A stretch of DNA of 64,000 nucleotides from Thermococcus thioreducens (GCF_002214545.1 NZ_CP015105.1:372001-436000); one strand, 5' to 3'; positions 34,600 through 42,874 are shown, counted from the first letter of the stretch. The notes: generated from the sequence alone by a model not told the origin. A program made the numbers and translations.

Positions 34600-35578
34600 A
34601 TATGGCCCTCTTCCATTCTTTCAGGAGAACCAGGAGAAGGTTGAGGACTATCGGGCCGATTATCAGGCCCTTCACTCCCATGGCCCAGGTTCCGCCTATC
34701 ATTCCGATGAAGACCAGGGTCTCGTCTAGGTTTGTGTCTTTCGCCACCATCATGGGCCTTATAGTGTAGTCTGGCATGGGGGAGACCAGCAGGAAGCCGT
34801 AGAGCGCTATTCCTGCCGCGTGGAAGTATGCCCCGTTTTTGATAAAGTATGCAGCCGCGATAAGCCATATCATCCAGCCCTCGAAGAGGGGCACGAATGA
34901 GAAGATGAACGTCAGGAAGCCCGCAACTATCGCCGTATATACGTCGGAGACCCCAAAAGCTATGAAGCCCAGTGTCATGAGCACGCCCTTAACGACATTG
35001 AGGACGAGCCACGCCCTCACGAGCGCTCCGAGGGTCTTGTTAAGGCTCTCCAGTATCTCCTCTCCCAGGTGGCGGTTTCTCTCGGGTATCGCCAGGCGTA
35101 TCTCCTCCGCTATCTCCCTGGAAAAGGCGAGCGCGTAATAGAACGTGAACAGAAAGACAACGAGCTGGAGAAGGTACATGGGGAGCGAGAACGCCTGCCT
35201 CGATATATAGTCCGAAAGCCTGGGAACCAGCTGATTGAAGAAGTTCTGGAGAAAGTCGAGAACTTCGGGGGGCAGTGGCTGTGTCATCAGCCACCTGAAG
35301 AAATCGACAACGCTGTGGTAGAAGGACGATGCAACCTGAACCGATATCATGAGGATCTCGAAGGTAACGATACTTCCAAGACCGAGCATCCCCATCGTAA
35401 GAAGGAGGGCTGATTTCATTCCTCCAATCCTGGGGCTCAGCCGCCGGTGGATTGGATGGGCCGCGTAAGCTAAAATCAGGCCGAAGAACATCGGTGTTAT
35501 CAGCGGGCTGATAGCCTCCCATGAGATGTAGATTATTATGAGCACCGTGGCCGCCCAGACCAGTTTCTCTGCCCTCAT
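34535..35578 (-). CDS. AI-2E family transporter (PerM-like)
   Basis: 347 residues with about eight hydrophobic segments. Family features include PLITPMFFGLILAYAAHPIHRRL near the N-terminus, ALVRAWLVLNVVKGVLMTLGF, and the C-terminal GGTWAMGVKGLIIGPIVLNLLLVLLKEW. The real substrate in archaea is unknown; the name comes from the bacterial homologue. The C-terminal 20 residues (SHQHSQAPLKQAPRPQA) are encoded antisense to the end of pncA and look like a later read-through extension. Start ATG 35578 follows GAGGGG. Confidence 0.85.
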   Translation of the reverse strand: MRAEKLVWAATVLIIIYISWEAISPLITPMFFGLILAYAAHPIHRRLSPRIGGMKSALLLTMGMLGLGSIVTFEILMISVQVASSFYHSVVDFFRWLMTQPLPPEVLDFLQNFFNQLVPRLSDYISRQAFSLPMYLLQLVVFLFTFYYALAFSREIAEEIRLAIPERNRHLGEEILESLNKTLGALVRAWLVLNVVKGVLMTLGFIAFGVSDVYTAIVAGFLTFIFSFVPLFEGWMIWLIAAAYFIKNGAYFHAAGIALYGFLLVSPMPDYTIRPMMVAKDTNLDETLVFIGMIGGTWAMGVKGLIIGPIVLNLLLVLLKEWKRAISKEPSHQHSQAPLKQAPRPQA

Positions 35579-35633
35579 AGCCCCTCGACAGGTTTATTAG
35601 GTCTCCCCTTATAAACCATGCGTGGTGGGAGGA

Positions 35634-35957
35634 ATGGAAGCGGAGCTTGTGGAGAAGGTTCTGGCATACATACGTCGTGGGGATTACTATCTGGAGGAAA
35701 GGCGGTTTGATATGGCCTACAATGCCTACATGGACGCCCTCTATACCATCGGTGCGTACCTCGTTTATCTTGATACTGGCCTTCTCATGTCTGCCCGGGA
35801 GATGGTGGGGATTCTGAAAAGCCGGCATCCCGAAGTTTACGGTGTTGTATCACGGTACGCGGGAATTGCAAGCTTCGATGAAGAAAGCGTGGGTTCTCTG
35901 GGAGAGGAGATAAAGAGGCTCAGGGATTCCCTGCTCAGTCGGAAAGGTGAAAGATGA
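35634..35957 (+). CDS. Small helical protein, unknown function
   Basis: 107 residues from ATG 35634 behind GGTGGGAGG. All-helical, with a TPR/HEPN-like stretch: VLAYIRRGDYYLEERRFDMAYNAYMDALYTIGAYL. The C-terminal part is GEEIKRLRDSLLSRKGER. Similar to DUF357-type archaeal proteins in style, but I cannot assign it firmly. Its stop faces the next gene's stop with 1 base between. Confidence 0.55.
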   Translation: MEAELVEKVLAYIRRGDYYLEERRFDMAYNAYMDALYTIGAYLVYLDTGLLMSAREMVGILKSRHPEVYGVVSRYAGIASFDEESVGSLGEEIKRLRDSLLSRKGER

Positions 35958-35958
35958 C

Positions 35959-36399
35959 TCAGCGGGGAGATACCGAGGACAGTATCTTTTCCTCTTTGCC
36001 CCTGCCTCTTCCGCAGTCCATAACCGCGCCTTTGAGAGTCCTTGCCAGCCCTTCGTTTCCGTACAGAATGACCAGAACTATACCCCCATCGCGTGGACGG
36101 AAGGTTATATAGATGATGCCCTTCTCCCTGACCTCTATCCCTGAGGGAACCATCTTCAGGAGAAAAGCTCCGCTCTTGCCATCTCTGTTCCATATCCCAG
36201 TTATCTCCAGCATGCCCCTGGAATAGAACACATTGAGAAACGGAAGTTTTTTCGTAGGCGTCAGGGGATACGTGCCCATTTTGTACAGGACGACTTTTCC
36301 CCGGGCGGTTCCGAGAAAGTTTGAACTGCAGAGACCGTCTATGTATGAACCCAAAGCTTCATAAACCACACCGCCTGACCCATCCAATGCTATCACCAT
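35959..36399 (-). CDS. Hypothetical beta-rich protein
   Basis: 146 residues starting MVIALDGSGGVVYEALGSY. Alternating strands such as KVVLYKMGTYPLTP, MLEITGIWNRDGKSGAFLLKMV and DGGIVLVILYGNEGL suggest a roadblock-like or pleckstrin-like small domain. There is no ribosome binding site before ATG 36399, so it is probably leaderless. Divergent from the DUF4152-like gene with a 52-base shared control region. No family recognised. Confidence 0.5.
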   Translation of the reverse strand: MVIALDGSGGVVYEALGSYIDGLCSSNFLGTARGKVVLYKMGTYPLTPTKKLPFLNVFYSRGMLEITGIWNRDGKSGAFLLKMVPSGIEVREKGIIYITFRPRDGGIVLVILYGNEGLARTLKGAVMDCGRGRGKEEKILSSVSPR

Positions 36400-36451
36400 T
36401 ATACATTTGGCCCCGTGGTATATTGGTAATTGCCCGTTAACGGTGGTTGCG

Positions 36452-37135
36452 ATGAGGATAGTTTCGGCCGACACAGGCGGTGCGTTGCTGACCGAGGACT
36501 ACGAGCCGGTCGGGCTTATAGCGACCGCGGCTGTACTTGTTGACAAGCCCTACAGGACGGCAACGCTGAGCATCGTTAAGTACGGAAACCCCTTTGACTA
36601 CGACATGAGCGGAAGACAGGCCGTCCGAGAGGAGGCTTTTCTGGCTGTTGAACTTGCCAGAAAGGTAAGGCCAGATGTGATACATCTCGACTCGACCCTC
36701 GGCGGGATCGAGGTCAGAAAGCTCGACGGACCGACGATTGACGCTTTAACTATAACCGACCGGGGCAAGGAAGTTTGGAAGGATCTCGCTAAAGACCTTC
36801 AGCCCCTGGCAAAGAAGTTCTGGGAGGAGACTGGCATTGAAATAATCGCCATCGGCAAGTCCAGCGTCCCGGTGAGGATAGCGGAGATCTACTCAGGCAT
36901 CTACACCGCAAAGTGGGCGGTTGAGTATGCAAGGGAAAACGGGAAGGCCATCGTCGGTCTGCCGAGGTACATGACGGTGGAGATTCGTCCCGGGAAAATC
37001 TATGGGGAAAGCTTAGACCCCCGAGAGGGCGGCCTCTTCGGGGAAATCGAGGCAAACACGGAGGGAATCGGCTGGGAGATCTACCCGAACCCCCTCGTGA
37101 GGCGCTTTATGGTGCTGGAAGTGTGGAGGGAGTGA
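36452..37135 (+). CDS. DUF4152-like archaeal protein
   Basis: 227 residues from ATG 36452 after CGGTGG. It starts MRIVSADTGGALL and continues FAAVLVDKPYRTATL-like strands (IATAAVLVDKPYRTATLSIV), DVIHLDSTLGGIEVRKLDGP and IEIIAIGKSSVPVRIAEIYSG. Conserved acidic residues (SADTGG, HLDST) on an RNase H-like strand order suggest a nuclease or actin-like fold. Homologues are thermococcal proteins of unknown function; I believe this is the DUF4152 family. Confidence 0.6.
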   Translation: MRIVSADTGGALLTEDYEPVGLIATAAVLVDKPYRTATLSIVKYGNPFDYDMSGRQAVREEAFLAVELARKVRPDVIHLDSTLGGIEVRKLDGPTIDALTITDRGKEVWKDLAKDLQPLAKKFWEETGIEIIAIGKSSVPVRIAEIYSGIYTAKWAVEYARENGKAIVGLPRYMTVEIRPGKIYGESLDPREGGLFGEIEANTEGIGWEIYPNPLVRRFMVLEVWRE

Positions 37136-37182
37136 GGGCAAAACTTAAAAGCGTTACATTCATACTTTTATTGAGGGTAACA

Positions 37183-37536
37183 ATGGAGCCTTGGCCTGCC
37201 ATTATTTACACCTTCCTGATGCTGGTTCCCGTTGGGATATCATCGATAATGGCCAGCGGGCTTTACTGGTTCTTCCATGACCCCTTTTCCCGCCCGGGGA
37301 GCCCAGATTACCTCGGCCCTGACAACTGGGCGAGGATAAGGAACGGGGCGGTGCGGCTTTTCCTGCCGTTCTCCACACTCATCTGGCTGCTGTCATTGGT
37401 GAACTTTGAGCTTGGCTTGGCGATTGGATTCTTCTTAGTTGTCGTTTACATGGCTGTATTCTACGCAATAATCTCGGACGAGGTTGAAGATGCAAGGAGG
37501 GAAAGAAAAGGTGGCTGGCGCTATGGGTGGTATTAG
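37183..37536 (+). CDS. Small membrane protein
   Basis: 117 residues with three to four hydrophobic segments: IIYTFLMLVPVGISSIMASGLYWFF, FLPFSTLIWLLSLVNF and LGLAIGFFLVVVYMAVFYAI. A central hydrophilic loop has RPGSPDYLGPDNWARIRNG. The start is ATG 37183; the earlier in-frame ATG at 37123 lies inside the previous gene. Function unknown. Its stop overlaps the end of iorA by four bases, convergent. Confidence 0.55.
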   Translation: MEPWPAIIYTFLMLVPVGISSIMASGLYWFFHDPFSRPGSPDYLGPDNWARIRNGAVRLFLPFSTLIWLLSLVNFELGLAIGFFLVVVYMAVFYAIISDEVEDARRERKGGWRYGWY

Positions 37537-39437
37537 CTCTTCTCCAGCTCCCCCGGAAACTTTATCGCATCGAATGGGCAGAGCTGGTTGCAGACGCCGC
37601 AGCCGGTGCAGAGCAGGGAATCTATGCGCACCTTGTTCGTCTCCGGGTCATAAACGAGCGCCGGACAGCCGGTTAAGAGTATGCACGCCTTGCAGCCGGT
37701 GCACTTCTCCTCGACGACGAGCGGTATCTCGCCTATCTCACCGCGCCTTATGACCGGGATGACGCACTCCTGCTTGGCTATTATCACAGCCGGCCCTTCA
37801 ATCTTCATGGCCTCCTTGATGGCCTCCCTCGTGGCCTTGAGGTCGTAGGGGTCAACGGTCTTGACGTACCTGACGCCCAGAGCCTTGACGAGCGCTTCTA
37901 TGTCAATCTCGTTGAATCTCCTGCCGGTTTCGCTACCTCCGGTTCCGGGGTGGGGCTGGTGGCCGGTCATCGCCGTCGTCCTGTTGTCGAGTATCATGAC
38001 CAGAACGTTCAGGTTCTTGTAAACGGCATCTATGAGGGGCTGAATTCCGTTGTGGAAGAAGGTCGAGTCGCCGATGGTGGCTATCACCTTCTTGTTCAGC
38101 GCCACGCTCTGGCCGTTGGCAAGGCTTATGCTCGCTCCCATGACATATTCTGTCCATATCGCCTCAAGCGGCGGAAGGAGTGACAGTGCATAGCAGCCTA
38201 TGTCGCCGTGAATCGGGACGCTGTACCTTCCGAGCTTTAAATCCCTCAAAGCGTCGAGGGCCGCTCTGTAGCTCCCCCTGTGCGGACAGCCGGGACACAT
38301 CACCGGAGGCCTCTTCGGGGCGAGGCTTTCTGCCAGTTTCACTTCCTCCGGCTTCTCGTAGGTCTCCCCTTCCTCTCCGATGAGCCTCAACAGCGCGTTT
38401 CTCACAAGGCTCGGCGTCAGTTCGCCCTCAAGCGGGAAGTGGCCGGTTCTCTTGCCGTAGACTGGAACGCTTAATCCCGCCTCGTAGGCCGCTATCTTGA
38501 CCTCCTCCTCAAGGAACGGGGCACCGTCCTCTATAACCACCGCGAACTCCACGCTCTTGAGGAACTCAACCACGAGCTTCCGCGGAAGAGGATGTGGCGT
38601 GGAGAGCTTGAGAACCTTGAAGTCACCGTCGAGCTTTGGCAGAACCTCCCTCACGTAGTTGTAGGGCGCGCCCTCGACGATTATTCCAATCCTTCCCTCG
38701 CCCTCGACCCAGTTGAAGGGCATCGAGCTGAACTCCTCCTCTATCTTCGCCAGCGTCTCGTTGAGCCACTTGTGCCTCTTCCTGTTGCCCTCCATGCTGG
38801 CTCTGACATAGCGCTCTATGTCCTTCTTGAACTTCGGCTCGCGCTCAAGCTCGACGAACTCGCCGACTTCCACGTCGGCCGTGGTGTGGTTGACCCTTGT
38901 CGTCGTCCTGAATATCACGGGAACCTTGTAGCGCTCGCTCAGTTCGTAGGCGTAGATGATTAAATCGTGGGCCTCCTGCGGGTCGGCTGGCTCAAGAACC
39001 GGGAGGAGTGAGATTTTTCCATAATACCTGTCGTCCTGCTCGGTCTGGCTGGTGTGCGGACCGGGGTCGTCGGCGACGAGGATGACCAAGCCACCCTCAA
39101 CACCGGAATATGCCAAACTCATGAGCGGGTCGGCGGCAACGTTCAGGCCGACGCACTTCATCGTGACTAGCGCCCGGAGGCCGGTGTATGCAACGCCGGC
39201 CGCTTCCTCTAAAGCCACTTTCTCGTTGGGGGCCCATTCGGCGAATACCTCCGGCTTGAGATGCGCTATGGTCTCGATTACCTCCGTTGAAGGGGTTCCG
39301 GGGTATCCTGTCGCAAAGACAACACCGCTCTCAAGGGCGCCGTATGCTATTGCCTCGTTGCCCATGAGGAGCTTTTTCTCACGCTTCTTGGCCTTGAGTT
39401 CTGCTGAGTCAGAAGGATAAGCTTTAACCGCCTCCAT
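37533..39437 (-). CDS. iorA: Indolepyruvate ferredoxin oxidoreductase, alpha subunit
   Basis: 634 residues. The N-terminal pyruvate:ferredoxin oxidoreductase domain has GNEAIAYGALESGVVFATGYPGTPSTEV. The thiamine-diphosphate site is GDIGCYALS and GDSTFFHNGIQPLIDAV. The C-terminus carries two [4Fe-4S] motifs, CTGCKACILLTGCP and CTGCGVCNQLCPFDAI. It oxidises aryl pyruvates from transaminated aromatic amino acids to aryl-acetyl-CoA, reducing ferredoxin, in peptide fermentation. The partner beta subunit gene is not next to it in this window. Start ATG 39437 lies behind GGTGGTAAC. Confidence 0.95.
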   Translation of the reverse strand: MEAVKAYPSDSAELKAKKREKKLLMGNEAIAYGALESGVVFATGYPGTPSTEVIETIAHLKPEVFAEWAPNEKVALEEAAGVAYTGLRALVTMKCVGLNVAADPLMSLAYSGVEGGLVILVADDPGPHTSQTEQDDRYYGKISLLPVLEPADPQEAHDLIIYAYELSERYKVPVIFRTTTRVNHTTADVEVGEFVELEREPKFKKDIERYVRASMEGNRKRHKWLNETLAKIEEEFSSMPFNWVEGEGRIGIIVEGAPYNYVREVLPKLDGDFKVLKLSTPHPLPRKLVVEFLKSVEFAVVIEDGAPFLEEEVKIAAYEAGLSVPVYGKRTGHFPLEGELTPSLVRNALLRLIGEEGETYEKPEEVKLAESLAPKRPPVMCPGCPHRGSYRAALDALRDLKLGRYSVPIHGDIGCYALSLLPPLEAIWTEYVMGASISLANGQSVALNKKVIATIGDSTFFHNGIQPLIDAVYKNLNVLVMILDNRTTAMTGHQPHPGTGGSETGRRFNEIDIEALVKALGVRYVKTVDPYDLKATREAIKEAMKIEGPAVIIAKQECVIPVIRRGEIGEIPLVVEEKCTGCKACILLTGCPALVYDPETNKVRIDSLLCTGCGVCNQLCPFDAIKFPGELEKS

Positions 39438-39739
39438 GTTACCACCGATAAAACTACCGTCGAAGGGTTAAAACCCTACCTTCAGAAAAACCCCGAGGAA
39501 AACTGAAAAATTTTCGGAAAATCACGGGCGTTTTTTCTCGTTCCTGCCACAGTTTGGGATTTGGATTCTGGGGGGCTTTTAGCTGTTCTTAGATTGTCAT
39601 GTTTTGGCGGTTGTAATCTGGACTCCCTGTGGAGTAGTGATCTAATTTTAATTGCCATTGCCTTGTTAATATTAACAATAGTAAATTTTTTAAGGTTTGG
39701 ATTTATTATCCATGTAGACAGCTCTAAGGAGGTGTTCGC
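39438..39739. other. A+T-rich intergenic region
   Basis: About 300 bases between iorA and the toxin-like gene. The left part is the divergent iorA leader. The right part holds the toxin gene promoter. A 68-codon frame at 39561-39767 crosses the next start and has no binding site, so I do not call it. No RNA structure seen. Confidence 0.5.
39685..39693 (+). promoter_or_regulatory. TATA box of the toxin-like gene
   Basis: ATTTTTTAA-type box about 50 bases before the TTG start at 39740. The AAGGAGGTG binding site at 39726-39734 is close to consensus. Confidence 0.5.
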
Positions 39740-40708
39740 TTGGATTGGAAGAGGTTCCTTGCTCTAACCCTCGTGTTGCTCTTCCTTGGAATGGCCCTCA
39801 GTAGTGCCAGCGCCACTGCGAGCTTTGTTAATGCAACGGTGAACAGTACGGCAACGCTACCCGGAGATCTCAGTCTGGGGAAGCCTGGAGATGAGGTCCA
39901 GCCCCAGGTCGCTCCGGTTTTGATTTTTGTTGGAATGATTCTGCTGGATTTGCTACTAAGCTGGGCGCTGGAGAGGTACGTTTCCCCTGAGGCGGCAATG
40001 GTGTATGATGCCGTCTCGCTTCTAATTCCAGACCCTGGGGACGGCCTCAAGCTCGGCATTAAAGTCCTGGCAAAGCACGGGGATGAAATCACAAAGTACT
40101 CCATCGTAATCGTCAAAAAGGACTGGTGGCGCACCAAAGTCGTCAAAACCATCACTGACGTCAGTGCCAGCAGTGCCAGGTGGGTGAAAAGTGCTCTTGG
40201 CGAAAAGTACATCAAGGAAATCGCGGAAAAATACGTCGTAAAGAAAGGCAAGAACTTCGATGATGTTGTAAGAATTCTTCAGAGACTTAGGAACCAGGGA
40301 ATAAGCGAACGTGCCCTCAAAGAACTCGTCGAGGAAGGAGCAGACCTTAACAAGATACTCAGGGACATTTCAAGAGTCAGGGATAAGACTATAAATGTGG
40401 GAAGGTATAAAGTCGTAATACAGAAAGGCAATGAAAACAAGGGCATAATTCACGCTTATCTCAGACATGTTATTGGCTGGAGGAGCAGAAAAACATACAC
40501 GTCAATGTTTCCATCAACCTTCACTGCGGGGGACATTGCAAGGATCGCCGAGGACGCGGCAAAGGCTCATCCAGAGGAATTTTCAAAAGTTGGATATGAT
40601 GGTAAAGTAAGGATAAAGTATTACGTTAAAGGCATAGGAGAAGTTTTAGTAGTATACTACAAATCGGGAGACGGGTTTTATTTCCTGACAATGTTTCCAG
40701 TCAGGTAA
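39740..40708 (+). CDS. Secreted or membrane-anchored protein with a C-terminal RNase-like toxin domain (candidate polymorphic toxin)
   Basis: 322 residues from a TTG. Residues 1-27 are a signal peptide (FLALTLVLLFLGMALSSASA); VAPVLIFVGMILLDLLLSW (about 58-76) is a second hydrophobic segment. A helical middle follows. The last 90 residues carry an IIHAYLRHVIGW motif (His238, Arg242, His243), TSMFPSTFTAGDIARIAEDAA (Ser255 to Pro258) and a terminal strand FYFLTMFPVR (Thr317). This order (HxxxRH, then S-x-F-P with a helix, then a final T-x-x-P strand) resembles RNase A-like/EndoU/BECR toxin tips of contact-dependent inhibition proteins. Nuclease activity is inferred by analogy only. Confidence 0.55.
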   Translation: MDWKRFLALTLVLLFLGMALSSASATASFVNATVNSTATLPGDLSLGKPGDEVQPQVAPVLIFVGMILLDLLLSWALERYVSPEAAMVYDAVSLLIPDPGDGLKLGIKVLAKHGDEITKYSIVIVKKDWWRTKVVKTITDVSASSARWVKSALGEKYIKEIAEKYVVKKGKNFDDVVRILQRLRNQGISERALKELVEEGADLNKILRDISRVRDKTINVGRYKVVIQKGNENKGIIHAYLRHVIGWRSRKTYTSMFPSTFTAGDIARIAEDAAKAHPEEFSKVGYDGKVRIKYYVKGIGEVLVVYYKSGDGFYFLTMFPVR

Positions 40709-40720
40709 ACCCCCACTACC

Positions 40721-40734
40721 TTTTAATTTTTTTG
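40721..40734 (+). terminator. T-rich terminator after the toxin-like gene
   Basis: TTTTAATTTTTTTG starts 12 bases after the stop. It separates the toxin-like gene from the next gene, which has its own promoter. Confidence 0.5.
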
Positions 40735-40738
40735 GGAT

Positions 40739-40748
40739 AAAAATATAC
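40739..40748 (+). promoter_or_regulatory. TATA box of the candidate immunity gene
   Basis: AAAAATATAC lies about 35 bases before ATG 40778, with GGAGGGG at 40764-40770 in between. The gene can therefore be expressed apart from the toxin-like gene. Confidence 0.5.
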
Positions 40749-40777
40749 ACAGAAATCCTGATTGGAGGGGGCAAATA

Positions 40778-41524
40778 ATGGCGTTTCGTGTGGTTCGTGA
40801 TGATGTGCCATTTAAGATTAATTTGAATGTTAATGATTATGTTCCGACAACATTAATAATTAACAATGAAGCCATTGGCGGATGTTATAAAATGGGTGAA
40901 TTCATAAAGGATACATGTGATCTTTCAGAGCTTGTAAGTGATCTAGTGAGGATTTCCGTATATTTTCTCAGGAAAATCTACGGAACCTCACAGAATAACG
41001 AGGAGCACTTAGAGCGTTTATATCAAATAGCTAATCCCGAGCCTACAAAGAGCTGGCTAGAGTCATGGCATGAGACAATTAGGGAGTTCAACATTAAGCT
41101 TACAGAAGATGTAATTGCCTACTATATTGCCTACCTTGGGTTCTATTACTCAAGCACGATTTTTATTCTTAGGGGGTCTGGTGAAAAGGTTGTTGATGTT
41201 TTCTTTAAGAGTTGGGGTACTGAAAACTGCCCGGAATGGGTCAGAAAGCGCAAGGAAGGTGAAATTGTCAGGGTTACTGTGAAGCTCAGGGATTTTGTTA
41301 CTGATGTGATTCAGCTTGCTGAGGAGTACTTAGAAATGCTGGAGGAGAGGAAGAAGTACCTGAACAGAAAAATACTCGCCAACACGAAACTCTCAGAAGA
41401 ACTATCTCCAGAGGAGGAGATAAAACACATCGAAGAACTTAAGAGAGGTACGAAGCTCGCATTATTCCTCTTAAAAGAACTTTTTGATAAAGTTTTCAAT
41501 CAAAGTCAATGTGATTCGTTATAG
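40778..41524 (+). CDS. Hypothetical protein, candidate immunity partner
   Basis: 248 residues, soluble, helical and acidic, with no signal peptide. The N-terminus is beta-rich (VVRDDVPFKINLNVNDYVPTTLII); the rest is helical with EDVIAYYIAYLGFYYSS and a Lys/Glu-rich coiled C-terminal region. No family recognised. Its place right after a secreted toxin-like protein, cytosolic location and own promoter are what an immunity protein would show. Codons are strongly A/T-ending, unlike core genes, which suggests recent transfer. Confidence 0.45.
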   Translation: MAFRVVRDDVPFKINLNVNDYVPTTLIINNEAIGGCYKMGEFIKDTCDLSELVSDLVRISVYFLRKIYGTSQNNEEHLERLYQIANPEPTKSWLESWHETIREFNIKLTEDVIAYYIAYLGFYYSSTIFILRGSGEKVVDVFFKSWGTENCPEWVRKRKEGEIVRVTVKLRDFVTDVIQLAEEYLEMLEERKKYLNRKILANTKLSEELSPEEEIKHIEELKRGTKLALFLLKELFDKVFNQSQCDSL

Positions 41525-41548
41525 TATTCCAGTAGGGGAGGAAAAACT

Positions 41549-41911
41549 CTGGGCCCACTCTATGAGGCTGAGGTTGTGAGTCACCTCAAGAGGAGTGGGT
41601 GGGGGATAAAGGAAGTCGAGAAGGAGGTTAGGGACGCATCGGGGAGAACCCTAACGGAGATTGACATAATCGCCGAAAAGAACGGGAGGACAGTTTACGT
41701 TGAGTGCAAGAGGAGCTTTGATGAAATAGACATCGGGCAGATAGCAAAGCAGGCCGGATATGCCAAGAACCACGGAATAAGGACAATAAAAATTTACTAC
41801 GCAAAGGGTCCATCATATCCATCCACTTACACCCTCCAGAAGCTCAGGGAGATCAGTTCAAAATACAACGTTGATATAAGCTTGGTTTATCTCGGGTCAA
41901 ACTTTAACTAA
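41549..41911 (+). CDS. PD-(D/E)XK nuclease-like protein, apparent CTG start
   Basis: About 120 residues. A restriction-endonuclease-like core is visible: YEAEVVSHLKRSGWGI, then TEIDIIAEKNGRTVYVECKRSF with the Asp-(x)n-Glu-x-Lys catalytic set, then DIGQIAKQAGYAKNHGI. Coding sequence continues upstream of the first GTG (41576) to a CTG at 41549 that stands 7 bases after GGGGAGG, so CTG appears to be the start. Otherwise the conserved first helix is lost. It could be a Holliday-junction-resolvase-like or restriction-type nuclease; a defence or element-encoded role is plausible. Confidence 0.6.
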   Translation: MGPLYEAEVVSHLKRSGWGIKEVEKEVRDASGRTLTEIDIIAEKNGRTVYVECKRSFDEIDIGQIAKQAGYAKNHGIRTIKIYYAKGPSYPSTYTLQKLREISSKYNVDISLVYLGSNFN

Positions 41912-41913
41912 GC

Positions 41914-41927
41914 TTTTTTATTTTTCT
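41914..41927 (+). terminator. T-rich terminator after the nuclease-like gene
   Basis: TTTTTTATTTTTCT begins 2 bases after the stop codon, a strong archaeal termination signal. Confidence 0.55.
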
Positions 41928-41954
41928 CCAAACTACAGCAATGAGGTGATGCTT

Positions 41955-42500
41955 GTGGGTGTTGATAATTACATTTACTTTGTGTTTGATGGAAAGCCAG
42001 AAGATGTTGAGGACTTCATTATGAGGGAGTTTGAAGTTGAGGTTCAGGATGAGGAGTTTGGTAATCCTTGGATGGATTACCTCAGGGAAAAAGGTCTTTT
42101 GGGGGAGGATTTTCAGTTAATTATCCCCGGCGAACTGCTCTTTGATCCACCGCTGAGGACTGATGAGGGGAAGACGATACTCAATGCAGACTTCAGGATT
42201 TACACTGCCAAGGGCTTTACGATCCTTGAACTCCACCCCAATCCAAGAAGCAGATGGTGGTCCGTCCTCAGTTCGGAAGTCATTAGGCTCCTAAAACAGT
42301 TTATGAAAGGGGGACCCTTGTTGATATGCGGCTACCGGGATGATACAGACCTGACAAAACTCGGCTTCAAGCACAACAATCGGCTCATGTTCATAAACTG
42401 GCTTCCCGAGGCAATTAAAACAGGAAAACTCGAAGTCCTCCCCTCAGCTCTCACAGCAGTAAAAAAAGAACTCTTAGATCTAAAGGACGGTCCTTTATGA
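41955..42500 (+). CDS. Hypothetical protein of the accessory island
   Basis: 181 residues from a GTG 5 bases after GAGGTGAT. An alpha/beta soluble protein: NYIYFVFDGKPEDVEDFIM, then ILNADFRIYTAKGFTILELHPNPRSRWW and KGGPLLICGYRDDTDLTKLGF. No signal peptide, no known motif. It looks like the small cytosolic immunity-type proteins that follow toxins, but this is context only. Confidence 0.45.
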   Translation: MGVDNYIYFVFDGKPEDVEDFIMREFEVEVQDEEFGNPWMDYLREKGLLGEDFQLIIPGELLFDPPLRTDEGKTILNADFRIYTAKGFTILELHPNPRSRWWSVLSSEVIRLLKQFMKGGPLLICGYRDDTDLTKLGFKHNNRLMFINWLPEAIKTGKLEVLPSALTAVKKELLDLKDGPL

Positions 42501-42530
42501 ACTGATTGAAAGGCCTGGGAGAGGGAGTAC

Positions 42531-42749
42531 GTGCTTGTCAAAACCATTGATAACTATAAACTGCTCGTTTCAATAGGGGAAATCGATTTGACTGATGAGG
42601 AGTGCTACCGTGACATTTTGGAAGACAAAGCCGAGTTCAGTTTGAAAATCGTTGGACTCACCTTCAAGCGCATCGGCCGGAAGGTGGAAGACAAAGTCCT
42701 CGTTAAGAGGACCGAAGAGTACTTTAAGGCCCAGGTGGTAAAACTGTGA
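42531..42749 (+). CDS. Small hypothetical protein
   Basis: 72 residues from a GTG behind GGGAGAGGGAG: TIDNYKLLVSIGEIDLTDEECYRDILEDK and RTEEYFKAQVVKL. It starts 30 bases after the previous stop, so it may be cotranscribed. It resembles the N-terminal strand of its neighbour (VDNYIYFV versus IDNYKLLV), but the similarity is short. Unknown function. Confidence 0.4.
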   Translation: MLVKTIDNYKLLVSIGEIDLTDEECYRDILEDKAEFSLKIVGLTFKRIGRKVEDKVLVKRTEEYFKAQVVKL

Positions 42750-42802
42750 GTGTTGGTTATCACTTTTTCTTTTGAAATCTTGCCCTTTAGGCAGATGGGG
42801 GG

Positions 42803-42874
42803 TCAGTCCATCACGATGGAAGCGAAGAGGAAGAGCTTGTATCCGTACCTCTCCATAAACAGACCCAAATCCAT
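42803..42874 (-). pseudogene. Truncated tandem copy of the adjacent small membrane protein gene
   Basis: From ATG 42874 behind AGGTGAAG it reads MDLGLFMERYGYKLFLF and stops after 23 codons. This matches the start of the next gene upstream on the same strand (MDFDLFMERYGYKILFG). Its binding site overlaps that gene's stop codon. It appears to be a duplicated and truncated paralogue. Confidence 0.65.

Noticed and set aside
39561-39767. A 68-codon frame with a hydrophobic stretch before the toxin-like gene
   Set aside because: No binding site; it runs over the true start of the next gene, and the hydrophobic part comes from the A+T-rich promoter region.
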